Numbered from the stretch's first letter, positions 41,312 through 50,741 are shown. The stretch is DNA of 64,000 nt from Plantibacter flavus (GCF_900177615.1 NZ_FXAP01000003.1:62001-126000), one strand, 5' to 3'. Program-made: numbers and translations. The notes: a model not told the origin generated them from the sequence alone.

Positions 41312-42460
41312 GTGGACACGACCGGGATCGAGACGACCGATCCCGCTCCGATCCCTCCGGGCGACGCCCTGCTCTCGGCGGTCGAGTCCGCCGCCGCCGA
41401 CGCCGGCTTCACGCTCGAGCCGGAGCAGCTGGAGGTTGCGAGGCGCCTGGCATCACTCCGGATCGCCGAGGATCGACCAGCAGCGCACCTGTACCTGTGG
41501 GGTGCGGCCGGGCGGGGCAAGACCTGGCTCCTCGACGCGTTCTTCGAAGCGCTCCCGACGCATCGGAGGCGTCGCGTCCACTTCCACTCCTTCTTCCGCG
41601 GACTGCACGCAGCGATCCACCGGGTCCGCACGGAGGCCGCCGACGCCGCGCGGGCGACGAGCGAGCCCGGCGCCGGGTCCCGCGCGGCGGCCGGAGCGGT
41701 GACGAACGCGGTCGAGCAAGCCGTCGACGAACTGCTCGACGAGGTGGACGTCGTACTGTTCGACGAGTTCCAGGTGCACGATCCCGGCGACGGCGCGCTC
41801 ATGATCCGGCTGCTCGACGCGCTCTTCGCCCGACACGTGACCCTGTTGACGAGCTCGAACTCCGCGCCGCGGGACCTGCTGCCGGACCCGGCGTACCACC
41901 ACATCTTCGAGCCCGGAATCGCCCTGATCGAGGCGAACATGCAGGTGCTCGAACTCGCCGGCTCGACCGACCACCGTCGCAGCTCCCCGGTCAGGCACGG
42001 CGACGGCTTCGCCCGCGGCAGCTGGTCCATCGCCGGCGACGCCGCGGACGCCCACCTCGCGGCACTCGGCCTCCACCGTCCGGGGCCGGCTGAGGCGACG
42101 ACGCTGACGATCAGTGGCCACACGTTCCACGCGGCCGCCGCGCGTGACGGCCGCGTGTGGTTCGCCAGCGCCGAACTCATCGAGCGTCCGACCTCGGTCG
42201 GCGACTACCTCGCCTGGGCGGCGGACTACGACCGGTGGGTCCTCGACGGCCTGCCCGAGTCCCATGCCCTCACCCGGGAGGCGCGCGCCCGGTTCGTCCA
42301 TCTCGTCGACGCCCTGTGCGATCTCGGCGTCGAACTCCACGTCGTGGCCACCACCGACCGGGAGACCTTCATGACCGATCCCGCCCTCGGACCGGATGGG
42401 TTCGCCCGCGACGCGGTCAGGACGCGCAGTCGGCTCGCCCTCCTCCGCGAGATCCACTGA
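41312..42460 (+). CDS. zapE: ZapE/AFG1-like ATPase
   Basis: A 382-residue P-loop ATPase starting GTG at 41312 (VDTTGIETTD). It has Walker A GAAGRGKT (64-71), RRVHFHSFFRGLH, Walker B VDVVLFDEFQVHDPGDG and the sensor region LLTSSNSAPRDLLPDP, all as in the AFG1-like family whose E. coli member ZapE works at the constricting division ring. The middle carries an inserted Ala/Gly-rich segment (about 108-135). TACGAT ends six bases before the GTG, so the mRNA appears leaderless. Divergent to the purM operon. Confidence 0.88.
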   Translation: MDTTGIETTDPAPIPPGDALLSAVESAAADAGFTLEPEQLEVARRLASLRIAEDRPAAHLYLWGAAGRGKTWLLDAFFEALPTHRRRRVHFHSFFRGLHAAIHRVRTEAADAARATSEPGAGSRAAAGAVTNAVEQAVDELLDEVDVVLFDEFQVHDPGDGALMIRLLDALFARHVTLLTSSNSAPRDLLPDPAYHHIFEPGIALIEANMQVLELAGSTDHRRSSPVRHGDGFARGSWSIAGDAADAHLAALGLHRPGPAEATTLTISGHTFHAAAARDGRVWFASAELIERPTSVGDYLAWAADYDRWVLDGLPESHALTREARARFVHLVDALCDLGVELHVVATTDRETFMTDPALGPDGFARDAVRTRSRLALLREIH

Positions 42461-42466
42461 CAGCAG

Positions 42467-43471
42467 TCAGTTCCCGGCGAGCACGGCCCGTTCGACGGCG
42501 CGGTCCAGTCCGACGACGGGCCGGTCCGGACGCTCCGGCGCCACACCACCGAGACCCTGCAGCCACCCCCAGGTGTCGGCGACGGTCTCGGCGAGCGGAC
42601 GACGACGGAGACCCGCCGCGACCGCACGCGAGACGTCACCGTGATGCATCGCGTCGGCGTCCGGTCCGGTGGGGAGCCAGACGGGCAGTTGGGTCCAGGG
42701 CTGGATCCCGGCCGCGAGCACCCGCTCCTGATCCACCCAGCGGAGGGTCGCACCTGACCCGGTCGCGGCGATGCAGGCGTCGAGCAGCTCCCCCAGCGTC
42801 GTCGCCCGTGGCTCGCTCACGACGTTGAACGCACCACTCGCGCGCGTCGAACCGGCCGTGAGGAGGAAAGCCGCGAGATCCCGCGCATCGATGTACTGGA
42901 TGGGGTCGGAGGCGGCGCCGGGGGCGAGCACCTCGCCTCCCTCGGCGATCCGGGCCAGCCACCAGGGCAGTCGCCCGATGTTCTCGTGCGGGCCGAGGAT
43001 GAGGCCGGCTCGCGCCAGGACCGCACGGTCGCCGAACGCCTGCACGGCGGCCAGCTCACCGCCGCGCTTGGCACGGGCGTAGTCGGCGAAGCCGTCGTCA
43101 TGCGCCGACCCGTCGACGACCGGTGCATCCTCCGAAGCGCCGGCGGGGAGCGGGTCGGCGTAGACCGAACGGCTCGAGACGTACACGTAGCTCCCGACCC
43201 GGTCGGCCAGCAGCGCGGCCGCGTCGCGGACGGCGATGGGCGCCCACGACCAGGTGTCGACGACGACGTCCCACGACCCGACCCGGAGCGCGTCGAGTCC
43301 ACCGGGCATCGTCCGGTCGCCGTGCAGCACGGTGACCGCGTCCGACGGCGAGGCGCGGTTCGTGCCGCGATGGAAGACGGTGACCTCCCAGCCGGCGGCG
43401 ACGGCCTCGTCGACGATCGCTCGCCCGACGAACTCCGTCCCGCCCAGGACCAACAGCCGATTCGCGCTCAT
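42467..43471 (-). CDS. NAD-dependent epimerase/dehydratase family protein
   Basis: A 334-residue short-chain dehydrogenase-type protein of the extended class. The Rossmann opening is LLVLGGTEFVGRAIVDEA; the catalytic Tyr and Lys are in FADYARAKRGGELA (YxxxK), with VYVSSRSVYAD upstream. The pattern resembles reductases acting on nucleotide sugars or flavonoids; substrate unknown. The start ATG at 43471 has GGAGG a few bases upstream. It converges on zapE with only six bases between the two stops. Confidence 0.88.
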   Translation of the reverse strand: MSANRLLVLGGTEFVGRAIVDEAVAAGWEVTVFHRGTNRASPSDAVTVLHGDRTMPGGLDALRVGSWDVVVDTWSWAPIAVRDAAALLADRVGSYVYVSSRSVYADPLPAGASEDAPVVDGSAHDDGFADYARAKRGGELAAVQAFGDRAVLARAGLILGPHENIGRLPWWLARIAEGGEVLAPGAASDPIQYIDARDLAAFLLTAGSTRASGAFNVVSEPRATTLGELLDACIAATGSGATLRWVDQERVLAAGIQPWTQLPVWLPTGPDADAMHHGDVSRAVAAGLRRRPLAETVADTWGWLQGLGGVAPERPDRPVVGLDRAVERAVLAGN

Positions 43472-43548
43472 GCCTCCATCACAGCGCACGAGGCGGTGAT
43501 GCACCACCCCGGTTCGCTCCGGGCAGCACGCGGAATCCCGCCGAATGG

Positions 43549-43914
43549 TCAGCGCGGCAGGAGCAGCGGCACGAGACCGGTGAGGTCCGCACGTTGGCCG
43601 GATGCGTGCACCGTGCCGCCGGCCATCGCCGTGGTCCAGTCGATACGACCGGAGGCGAGGGCGAGCCAGGTCGGCGCGTCCATCTCGATGACGTTCGGCG
43701 GCGTGCCTCGCGTGTGGCGGGGGCCCTCGATGCACTGCACCGCACCGAACGGCGGCACCCGCACCTCGACGGTGTTGCCGGGTGCCCGCTCGACGAGGAG
43801 CTCCAACAGGTAGCGGACCGCGGTCGCCGTGTCCGTGCGCGACGCCGGCTCGTCCCCGAGCGCCTGCTCCAGGGCAGCGCGACCGACGGCGTCCGTGATC
43901 CTGGGTCTGGCCAT
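43549..43914 (-). CDS. Sterol-carrier-like protein (actinobacterial)
   Basis: A 121-residue protein (MARPRITDAVGRAALEQAL). Residues about 30-115 resemble the SCP2-like fold of the actinobacterial sterol carrier family (EVRVPPFGAVQCIEGPRHTRGTPPNVIEMDAPTWLALASGRIDW). This gene is a frequent neighbour of purine genes in actinobacteria. It is divergent from purD over 38 bases, and its -10 (TAGCCT, seven bases before the ATG) and the purD -10 lie back to back, so the two promoters interfere or share control. Confidence 0.82.
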   Translation of the reverse strand: MARPRITDAVGRAALEQALGDEPASRTDTATAVRYLLELLVERAPGNTVEVRVPPFGAVQCIEGPRHTRGTPPNVIEMDAPTWLALASGRIDWTTAMAGGTVHASGQRADLTGLVPLLLPR

Positions 43915-43940
43915 GCATTCGAGGCTAGGCCATTGCGCCT

Positions 43941-43952
43941 TAAGCTAGACGG
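43941..43952 (+). promoter_or_regulatory. Leaderless purD promoter
   Basis: TAAGCT (43941-43946) ends six bases before the GTG at 43953, with TTCGAG (43918-43923) as a possible -35 at 17 bases. Confidence 0.6.
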
Positions 43953-45218
43953 GTGAAGATCCTCGTCCTCGGTTCCGGTGCTCGCGAGCACGCCATCATC
44001 AAGGCTCTCCTCTCCGAAGAGGCCGGGCACCACATCATCGCCGCCCCCGGCAACGCGGGAATCGCGGGCGACGTGACCGTGGTCGGCATCGACCAGGAGA
44101 ACCCCTCGATCGTGCGCGACTTCGCCCGCGACGAAGCGGTCGACCTCGTCGTCATCGGGCCCGAGGCCCCGCTCGTCGCCGGTGTGGCCGACAAGCTGCG
44201 CGCCGCCGGCATCCCGGTCTTCGGCCCCAACCGCTCGGCGGCCGCGCTCGAGGGCTCGAAGTCCTTCGCGAAGCGGATCATGGACGAAGCCGGCGTGCCC
44301 ACCGGTCGCGCGGTCCGCGCCGAGGACCTCGACGCGGCGATCGCCGCGCTCGACGACTTCGGGGCCCCCTACGTCGTCAAGGCCGACGGCCTCGCGGCGG
44401 GCAAGGGCGTCCTCGTCACCCACGACCGCGACGCGGCCATCCAGCACGCCACCAACTGGCTGGGCTACGGCGGCGTCCTCGTCGAGGAGTTCCTCGACGG
44501 CCAGGAGGTCTCCCTCTTCTTCATCACCGACGGCGAGACGGTGCTCCCGCTCTCCCCCGCGCAGGACTACAAGCGGCTCCTCGACGGGGACGCCGGCCCG
44601 AACACCGGCGGCATGGGCGCCTACTCCCCGTTGCCCTGGCTCGACAACCGCTTCGGGAGCGAGACGGCGTTCGTCGACGAGGTCCTGGAGACCGTCGCGA
44701 TCCCCGTCGTGCGGCAGCTGGCGTCGGAGGGCAACCCGTTCCAGGGGCTCCTCTACGCCGGACTCATCCTCACCGAACGCGGGATCCGCGTGATCGAGTT
44801 CAACGCGCGCTTCGGCGACCCGGAGACGCAGGTCGTCCTCCCCCGGCTCGTCACCCCGCTGTCGGCGCTCCTGCTCGGCTCGGCCACCGGAACGCTCGGC
44901 GAGCAGCCGCGACCCGCGTTCGCCGAGGCGAGCGCGGTGACCGTGGTGCTCGCGAGCCAGAACTACCCCGAGACGCCCGTCACCGGCCGGAGCATCACCG
45001 GCCTCGACGCCGCCGTCGCCGTCGAGGGGGTCCACCTCGTCCACGCGGCCACGGCCGACGTCGACGGTGGCCTGGTCGCCACCGGCGGCCGCGTCCTCAA
45101 CGTCGTGGCCCTCGGATCCACGTTCCCGGAGGCACGCGGCCGTGCGTACGAGGCACTGTCGCGCATCGAACTCGAGGGCGGTCAGTACCGCACCGACATC
45201 GCCGCACGCGTCTCCTGA
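43953..45218 (+). CDS. purD: Phosphoribosylamine-glycine ligase
   Basis: A 421-residue ATP-grasp enzyme joining glycine to phosphoribosylamine, the step after PurF. It begins with [15 protein letters not shown], the invariant PurD opening (GTG start), and has [46 protein letters not shown] and [15 protein letters not shown]. Length and motifs are complete. It is followed after 11 bases by a hydrolase gene, apparently in the same transcript. Confidence 0.97.
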   Translation: MKILVLGSGAREHAIIKALLSEEAGHHIIAAPGNAGIAGDVTVVGIDQENPSIVRDFARDEAVDLVVIGPEAPLVAGVADKLRAAGIPVFGPNRSAAALEGSKSFAKRIMDEAGVPTGRAVRAEDLDAAIAALDDFGAPYVVKADGLAAGKGVLVTHDRDAAIQHATNWLGYGGVLVEEFLDGQEVSLFFITDGETVLPLSPAQDYKRLLDGDAGPNTGGMGAYSPLPWLDNRFGSETAFVDEVLETVAIPVVRQLASEGNPFQGLLYAGLILTERGIRVIEFNARFGDPETQVVLPRLVTPLSALLLGSATGTLGEQPRPAFAEASAVTVVLASQNYPETPVTGRSITGLDAAVAVEGVHLVHAATADVDGGLVATGGRVLNVVALGSTFPEARGRAYEALSRIELEGGQYRTDIAARVS

Positions 45219-45229
45219 TCGCGGCCCGG

Positions 45230-46126
45230 ATGAGCGCAGCAGCGGGAACCGGGTCGTCGGCCGTCGTCGAGAGTCACGACGGCATCAGACTGCACGTGGA
45301 CGTGATCGGCGACGACGCGCTGCCGCCCCTCGTCGTCCTCGCCGGCGGTCCGGCGCGTCACCCGGTCTACCTCGGTGATCTCGGCGGCCTGAGCATCAGG
45401 CGTCGCCTCATCGTGCTGCACCAACGCGGGGTCGGACGGTCCGAGAGCGGATCGTCGACCGCTGCGGCGAGCTGGCCGGAATTGGCCGAGGACGTCGAGG
45501 CCGTGCGTCGCTGGCTGGACGTCGACCGTCTCGAACTCCTCGGGCACTCCGCCGGCACCCGCGTCGCCGTGAGCTACGCCGCGCGCTACCCGCACCGGCT
45601 CGACCGTCTGTGCCTCATCACGCCACCCGCCACGTGGCTCGTCGACACGGACGACGACAGCGCGGAGATCATCGCCCGGCACGCGGCGGAGGACTGGTAC
45701 CCCGGCTTCCTCGAGGCGCTGCCGGCGCTCTTGGCAGCCCCGGACTCCGCCTCCACCGATCGTCGGTTGCTGAGCCTGTCGAAGTGCCCGGCAGTGGCGC
45801 CCATCGCCTGGGGCGAGTGGGACGACACCGCCCGCGAACACGAGCGTCTGGGCGCCTGGCACCCGGCCGCGCAGGACGCGTTCGTGCACACCCCCACGAT
45901 CGACGAGGTGGAGGACATCCGCGACGCCCTCCGCACCGTCACCGCGCCCGTCCTCGTGGTCGCGGGCTCCGAGGACGGCCTGACGGGACTCGCGCCCGTC
46001 GTCGACCTCGCGAAGCGGTTCCCGCTCGGCCAGGCCATCGTGCTCGACGGGTGCGGACACTACCCCTGGGTGGAGCAGCCGCGATCCTTCGCCGCCGCCG
46101 TCCACGGCTTCTTCCCGATCGGCTGA
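45230..46126 (+). CDS. Alpha/beta hydrolase, proline-iminopeptidase-like
   Basis: A 298-residue hydrolase. It has LAGGPARHPVYL near the oxyanion hole, LHQRGVGRSE (the DQRGxGRS-like motif of prolyl aminopeptidases with His for Asp), the nucleophile GHSAGT with Ser107, an acid in VVAGSEDGLTG and the His in GCGHYPWVEQP. The bases 45770-45790 are a REP-like element arm read in frame as LSLSKCP (residues 181-187), inside the cap domain. The natural substrate is unknown. It lies 11 bases after purD and three bases before the 2H-phosphoesterase gene. Confidence 0.87.
   Translation: MSAAAGTGSSAVVESHDGIRLHVDVIGDDALPPLVVLAGGPARHPVYLGDLGGLSIRRRLIVLHQRGVGRSESGSSTAAASWPELAEDVEAVRRWLDVDRLELLGHSAGTRVAVSYAARYPHRLDRLCLITPPATWLVDTDDDSAEIIARHAAEDWYPGFLEALPALLAAPDSASTDRRLLSLSKCPAVAPIAWGEWDDTAREHERLGAWHPAAQDAFVHTPTIDEVEDIRDALRTVTAPVLVVAGSEDGLTGLAPVVDLAKRFPLGQAIVLDGCGHYPWVEQPRSFAAAVHGFFPIG
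45770..45790 (+). repeat. REP-like arm inside a coding region
   Basis: CTGAGCCTGTCGAAGTGCCC matches the arms of the intergenic elements at 25413-25553 and 56949-57009. Here it is a single arm, in frame in the hydrolase gene. Confidence 0.75.
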
Positions 46127-46129
46127 CCG

Positions 46130-46627
46130 GTGCGCAGCGTCGATCTGACGTTCGACGAGGCCCTCGAGGCCGCCGTCCGCGACCGCTGGCAAGCGCTCCT
46201 CGACCTCGGCATCAGCAGTCTCGCCACGCATCGCGGTGCGAGCAACCGCCCGCACGTCACCCTGTCCGCCGGCGAGGACCTCGAGCTCACCGGGCGACCG
46301 GCCTTCGCACCGTTCGCCGTCCGGCTCGGGGCTCCGCTGCTGTTCCCGCGTCGCTCGGGCGCCGTCCTCGCGCTCACGGTGATCCCCTCACGCGAGCTGC
46401 TGGAGCTGCACGGACGTGTGGCGGGCGACGTCACCGGTGCGTTCGAGCACACCCGGCCCGGCGCCTGGACACCCCACGTCACGCTGTCCCGACGCGTCGC
46501 CGGCGAGCAGACCGCCGCGGCACTCGCCGGGCTCCGGTCGCTCGGCGACCTCCCGTCCGGGCTCGTCAGCGGGGTCCGGTTCTGGAACGGCGACACCAGG
46601 ACGGTCACGGACCTCCTCAGCCCGTGA
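46130..46627 (+). CDS. 2'-5' RNA ligase/2H phosphoesterase family protein
   Basis: A 165-residue protein with two H-x-T-x motifs, PHVTLS at residues 41-46 and again PHVTLS at about 119-124, which define the 2H phosphoesterase superfamily. Such enzymes open cyclic phosphates or 2'-5' bonds in RNA; the specific role here is unknown. The start is the GTG at 46130, three bases after the stop of the hydrolase, so the two are cotranscribed. The C-terminus ends in WNGDTRTVTDLLSP. It converges on the MFS gene. Confidence 0.88.
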   Translation: MRSVDLTFDEALEAAVRDRWQALLDLGISSLATHRGASNRPHVTLSAGEDLELTGRPAFAPFAVRLGAPLLFPRRSGAVLALTVIPSRELLELHGRVAGDVTGAFEHTRPGAWTPHVTLSRRVAGEQTAAALAGLRSLGDLPSGLVSGVRFWNGDTRTVTDLLSP

Positions 46628-46657
46628 CCGTCCGGTTTCGTCGTGTCGGTTGAGCCG

Positions 46658-48238
46658 CTACCCGGCTTCTGGCCGGGCGTTGGCGGCAGCCGCGGCGACC
46701 GCGGCGGCCTGTCCGTGTTGGGTCTCCGGGGTCGACCAGGCGGCCGCCTTCGGCTTCTGGAAGAACAGGACCACGACCGCGCCCACGAGCGCGAGGGCTG
46801 CCGGGAGGAGCAGCGACTGTGCCATGGCGGTGGTGAACCCGGCGTGCAGGAACTCCGGCAGCTCGCCACCCGTCACCTCGCTCACGCCACCGGCAGCCCC
46901 ACCGGGGGCCGCGGGCAGCTCGGCCGCGAGACGTCCCTGGATGAGCGCGGCGATGGCCGCGCTGCCGAGGACGGCCCCGATCTGACGCGTCGTGTTGAAC
47001 ACACCTGAGCCGGCGCCGGCCTGGTGCTGCGGAAGCCCCCGGGTGGTGAGGTTGGAGACCGGCCCCCACATGAAGCCGTTGGCGAGGCCGAGGACGGCAC
47101 TCGGGAGGAGCAGCATGAGGATCGGCTGCTCGGGCGTGAGGAGGATCGAGTACCAGCCGAGCGCGAGGGCCAGCAGGAGGAGCCCCGCGAGGGCGAACCA
47201 CTTCGGGTTCACTCGGTCGATCGCCCGCCCGACCACGGGCGCGAGCCCGGCGGAGAGCACGGCCATCGGGACGAGCATGAGCGCGGACTGCGTCGGGGTC
47301 AGGCCGCGGACGGTCTGGTAGAAGAAGACGAGCGGCAGCGACATGCTCGTGATCGTGAACCCGATCGTCGAGATCGCGAGGTTGCCGACCGAGAAGTTGC
47401 GGTCGCGGAACAACGCCAGCGGGAGCAGCGGCTCACCCTTCATGACGGCCTGCCACACGACGAACAGGCCGAGGACGACGACACCGGCGATGATGAGGCT
47501 CCACACGGTGATCGGACCGGCGATCGTGCCCCAGTCGTAGCTCTGGCCCTCCTGGATGCCGAACACGAGGAGGAACATGCCGAGGCCGCTCAGGACGACC
47601 CCGAGCACGTCGAACTTGTGCGGGTGCGTGGCGAGCGCGGGGACGTTTCGCCAGACCATGATGAAGCCGATGACTCCGACGGGCACGTTGATGAAGAAGA
47701 TCCACTCCCATCCGAAGCCGTCGACGAGCACGCCACCCAGGATCGGGCCGACGAGCGTCGCGACACCAGCGGTCGCTCCCCAGAGGCCCATGGCCGCACC
47801 GCGGCGGTCCGGCGGGAAGATGCGGGTGATGACGGCCATCGTCTGCGGGGTCATGAGTGCCGCACCGAGGCCCTGCACGACGCGGGCGACGATGAGCATC
47901 TCGATCGACCCCGACAGGCCACACCAGAGCGAGGCGAGCGTGAAGACGACGAGGCCGATGAGGTAGAGGTTCTTCGGGCCGAAGCGGTCGCCGAGGCGGC
48001 CGGTGATGAGCAGCGGCACCGCATAGGCGAGCAGGTAGGCGCTCGTGACCCAGATGACGTTGTTGATGTCGGTGTCGAGCCCGCGCATGATCGCGGGGTT
48101 CGCCACGGACACGATGGTCGTGTCGATGAGGATCATGAAGAAGCCGATGACCAGGGACCAGAGCGCGGGCCAGGGGCGCACAGCCCCGGGTTTCGGACCG
48201 GAGACGCCCTGAGGAGGCGTCGTGGGGGTGGTGGACAT
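46658..48238 (-). CDS. MFS drug:H+ antiporter, 14-TM (DHA2/EmrB-QacA type)
   Basis: A 526-residue transporter with about 14 hydrophobic helices. The family signs are LIDTTIVSVANPAIMRGL in TM1 (motif D1), TGRLGDRFGPKNLY (motif A), ARVVQGLGAALMTPQTMAVI (motif B) and GPILGGVLVDGFGWEWIFFINVPVG (motif C). It should export hydrophobic or cationic compounds. The PadR gene at 48329-48970 lies 90 bases upstream on the same strand, with a palindrome at its promoter, so the two form a regulator-pump unit. The last 40 residues are an Ala-rich tail. Confidence 0.93.
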   Translation of the reverse strand: MSTTPTTPPQGVSGPKPGAVRPWPALWSLVIGFFMILIDTTIVSVANPAIMRGLDTDINNVIWVTSAYLLAYAVPLLITGRLGDRFGPKNLYLIGLVVFTLASLWCGLSGSIEMLIVARVVQGLGAALMTPQTMAVITRIFPPDRRGAAMGLWGATAGVATLVGPILGGVLVDGFGWEWIFFINVPVGVIGFIMVWRNVPALATHPHKFDVLGVVLSGLGMFLLVFGIQEGQSYDWGTIAGPITVWSLIIAGVVVLGLFVVWQAVMKGEPLLPLALFRDRNFSVGNLAISTIGFTITSMSLPLVFFYQTVRGLTPTQSALMLVPMAVLSAGLAPVVGRAIDRVNPKWFALAGLLLLALALGWYSILLTPEQPILMLLLPSAVLGLANGFMWGPVSNLTTRGLPQHQAGAGSGVFNTTRQIGAVLGSAAIAALIQGRLAAELPAAPGGAAGGVSEVTGGELPEFLHAGFTTAMAQSLLLPAALALVGAVVVLFFQKPKAAAWSTPETQHGQAAAVAAAAANARPEAG

Positions 48239-48328
48239 GATGTCCCTTTCTGCACGGAGGACGGGTTCGCGTTCGGGACGCGAGGATGAGCGGGACCACC
48301 GGCCGGACTGGTCGGTCGTCCCGGAGGT

Positions 48329-48970
48329 TCAGGTGGAGGGTGTCGGCTGAGCGGACACGGGCGGGGTCGCCGCCTGCTCGTGGAGTGGCGCACGGGTCCC
48401 CGGCACGTGCCAGGCGAGTGCACCGTCGGCGATCTCGGCGAGGAGGGATTCGAGGTGGGCGATCTCGGCGCGCAGCATGGCGGCCGAGTAGGGGACGTTG
48501 ATCCAGTACACGCGCGGGATCCCGCGCTCGAGCGCCCACGTCATGCGGCGATCGAGGTCGGCGAGCTCGGCCTGTTGCCGGAGGATACGGGTCTCGAGCA
48601 GCATCCGCACCTCCTCGGCACCCAGTTCGTGCGCCTCGGACAGCGCGAGTCCGAGCTCCGGGTACTCGTTCGTGGGGGTGCTGAGCAGCTCGCGCAGCCG
48701 CTCCCCCAGCAGGTGCCGGCCGAGGTCGGTGATCTCGAAGGTGGTGCGCTCGGGCCGGGCTCCCTCGCGGTCGGTCCCGGAGGCGAGCACGAGGCCGTCG
48801 GCCTCGAGCCCGTAGACGGCGCGGTAGAGCGAGCCGGGGCTCACTTTGACGACGCGGTCCTCCTGGCGGTGGAGCGCGAGTTGGTACATCTCGTACGGGT
48901 GCATGGGGCGCTCGGCCAGGTAGCCGAGCGCTGCGACGGCGAGCAGGCCGAGCGGCTTGACCTTGCCCAT
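48329..48970 (-). CDS. PadR family repressor of the MFS pump
   Basis: A 213-residue regulator starting MGKVKPLGLLAVAALGYL. The winged helix has RPMHPYEMYQLALHRQEDRVVKVSPGSLYRAVYGLEADGLV (PadR pattern with GSLYRAVYGLE), and the C-terminal helices (about 90-190) form the Vir_act_alpha_C-like dimerisation domain. A strong GGGAGGG site precedes the ATG. Upstream, TATTCCA-GA-TGGAATA (48996-49011) is a likely operator for autoregulation and control of the downstream pump. Confidence 0.9.
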   Translation of the reverse strand: MGKVKPLGLLAVAALGYLAERPMHPYEMYQLALHRQEDRVVKVSPGSLYRAVYGLEADGLVLASGTDREGARPERTTFEITDLGRHLLGERLRELLSTPTNEYPELGLALSEAHELGAEEVRMLLETRILRQQAELADLDRRMTWALERGIPRVYWINVPYSAAMLRAEIAHLESLLAEIADGALAWHVPGTRAPLHEQAATPPVSAQPTPST

Positions 48971-48995
48971 GACCCTCCCATCACTCCAGGCGAAC

Positions 48996-49011
48996 TATTC
49001 CAGATGGAATA
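48996..49011 (-). promoter_or_regulatory. PadR operator candidate TATTCCA-GA-TGGAATA
   Basis: A perfect 7-bp inverted repeat with a two-base spacer, 26 bases upstream of the padR start and 72 before purC on the other strand. Confidence 0.55.
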
Positions 49012-49082
49012 TACGCGTACCGTCCCGAGGTCGCAAGCCCTGGCAACCGGCCCGCCCACCGCCGATGCACGATAATGAACGA

Positions 49083-50003
49083 GTGAGCGCACCCTCGGAG
49101 ACCAACGCCTGGAACCACGTCTACTCGGGCAAGGTCCGCGACCTGTACGAGCCGGCCGCCGGCCCCGACGACCTGTTGCTCGTCGTCGCGAGCGACCGGG
49201 TGAGCGCCTTCGACCACGTGCTCGAGCCGGGCATCCCCGGCAAGGGCGACCTGCTCACCAGCCTGAGCCTCTGGTGGTTCGACCAGCTCCGCGAGGTCCC
49301 GAACCATCTCGTCCCCGACCACGAGCTCGACGCCGCGGGTGTCGCGGTGTCCAGCATCCCGGCCGAGTTCGCCGGCCGGGCGATGCTCGTCCGCAAGCTC
49401 GACATGTTCCCCGTCGAGTGCGTCGTCCGAGGCTACCTCACCGGCTCCGGCTGGAAGGAGTACGTCGCGAGCCGCACCGTGTGCGGCATACCGCTGCCCG
49501 ACGGCCTCCGCGACGGCGATCGCTTGCCCGAGCCGCTGTTCACCCCCGCGTACAAGGCGCCGCTCGGCGAGCACGACGAGAACATCTCGTTCTCCCGGAT
49601 GGTCGAGCTCATCGGCGAAGACGACGCGGTCGCGCTGAAGGACCTGTCGCTCGGCATCTACGAGACGGCATCACTGACGGCGGAACGCCACGGCGTCATC
49701 CTCGCCGACACGAAGTTCGAATTCGGCCGCAACCCGGCGACCGGCGTCATCACACTCGGCGACGAGGTGCTCACCTCCGACTCCAGCAGGTACTGGGACC
49801 GCGACGTCTACCTGACGAGCGACGACCCCACCGCACGGATGGCCAGCTTCGACAAGCAGATCGTCCGCAACTGGCTGGCCCACAACTGGGACCAGGACGA
49901 CGCCTCGACGCCCACACCGCCGACCCTGCCTGCCGAGATCGTCACGCAGACGGCAGCCCGCTACCGCGAACTCCTGGAGCGCCTCACCGGTAGCGCTCGC
50001 TGA
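49083..50003 (+). CDS. purC: Phosphoribosylaminoimidazole-succinocarboxamide synthase
   Basis: A 306-residue SAICAR synthetase joining aspartate to CAIR. Diagnostic parts are YSGKVRDLYE, ASDRVSAFDHVLEPGIPGKGDLL, VRGYLTGSGWKEY, LADTKFEFG (the ADTKFEFG box) and SSRYWDRDVY. The start is ambiguous: ATG at 49065 (MHDNER) or GTG at 49083 (VSAPSET). I chose the GTG because GATAAT ends exactly six bases before it, the same layout as the other leaderless genes here. It converges on the next gene and is divergent from padR. Confidence 0.95.
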   Translation: MSAPSETNAWNHVYSGKVRDLYEPAAGPDDLLLVVASDRVSAFDHVLEPGIPGKGDLLTSLSLWWFDQLREVPNHLVPDHELDAAGVAVSSIPAEFAGRAMLVRKLDMFPVECVVRGYLTGSGWKEYVASRTVCGIPLPDGLRDGDRLPEPLFTPAYKAPLGEHDENISFSRMVELIGEDDAVALKDLSLGIYETASLTAERHGVILADTKFEFGRNPATGVITLGDEVLTSDSSRYWDRDVYLTSDDPTARMASFDKQIVRNWLAHNWDQDDASTPTPPTLPAEIVTQTAARYRELLERLTGSAR

Positions 50004-50036
50004 CCACCGGAACCATCCGCATCGCGGAGGTGCCGG

Positions 50037-50741
50037 TCAGCTCGTCTTCCGACGGGCGCGGAGCCGAGCGTTGTCGGCCAGGATGGCCTGCGCATCGGGC
50101 AGCGGCCCCTCCGGCACGATGACGCCCATGAGCGTGGCCGTCTTCTCGAGTGCGTCGCGTGCGTCGTCGGCCGCGAGCCGCGCCTCGACGAGATCGCAGG
50201 AATCGTCACTGCCCACCTCGCTGCGGGTGCCGCTGCGCTCGACGAGCTCGCGCTGCAGTCGCTCCGCGGTGGCGTACATGCGCGTCAGCGTCCAGAGCGA
50301 GGTCCACGGGAGGTCGTCGCTCAGCCCGATGAGGTGATCATTGAGCGGGTCGACCCACCGCGACGGCTGGTGCCCGCCGTCCAGTCGACGACGACGGTTG
50401 CGTCGTTCGGCCGACACGAGCAGGAAGACGGCGACGAGGATCGCACCGAGCAAGGCGCCGACGACGTCGAGTCCGGGCGCCCAATCCGGGTCGAAACCGG
50501 GGAGCGACACGGAGGAGCGTTCGTCGTGGACGAGCGACCACTCGACGAGCACGCCCACCGTCGCGCCGACGACGAAGCCGGTGAGCAGGAGGAAGCCACC
50601 GAGCAGGAGCGTGATCCTCCGCCGCAGCCGGTGGCCGCGCTGCTGATCCTCGGTGAGCTCACCTCGTTCCGCGAACGGATCCACGACCATGAGGCGACCA
50701 CCGACACGGACCGCACCAGGGTGGCGAGTCGTGACCGTCAT
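50037..50741 (-). CDS. Two-helix membrane protein, function unknown
   Basis: A 234-residue protein (MTVTTRHPGAV). After an N-terminal polar segment it has two transmembrane helices (about 43-68 and 90-112) and then a soluble, Arg- and Asp-rich region with predicted helices (LTRMYATAERLQRELVER, ARLAADDARDALEKTATLMG). I do not recognise a family. TATCCT ends six bases before the ATG, another leaderless arrangement. Confidence 0.6.
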   Translation of the reverse strand: MTVTTRHPGAVRVGGRLMVVDPFAERGELTEDQQRGHRLRRRITLLLGGFLLLTGFVVGATVGVLVEWSLVHDERSSVSLPGFDPDWAPGLDVVGALLGAILVAVFLLVSAERRNRRRRLDGGHQPSRWVDPLNDHLIGLSDDLPWTSLWTLTRMYATAERLQRELVERSGTRSEVGSDDSCDLVEARLAADDARDALEKTATLMGVIVPEGPLPDAQAILADNARLRARRKTS

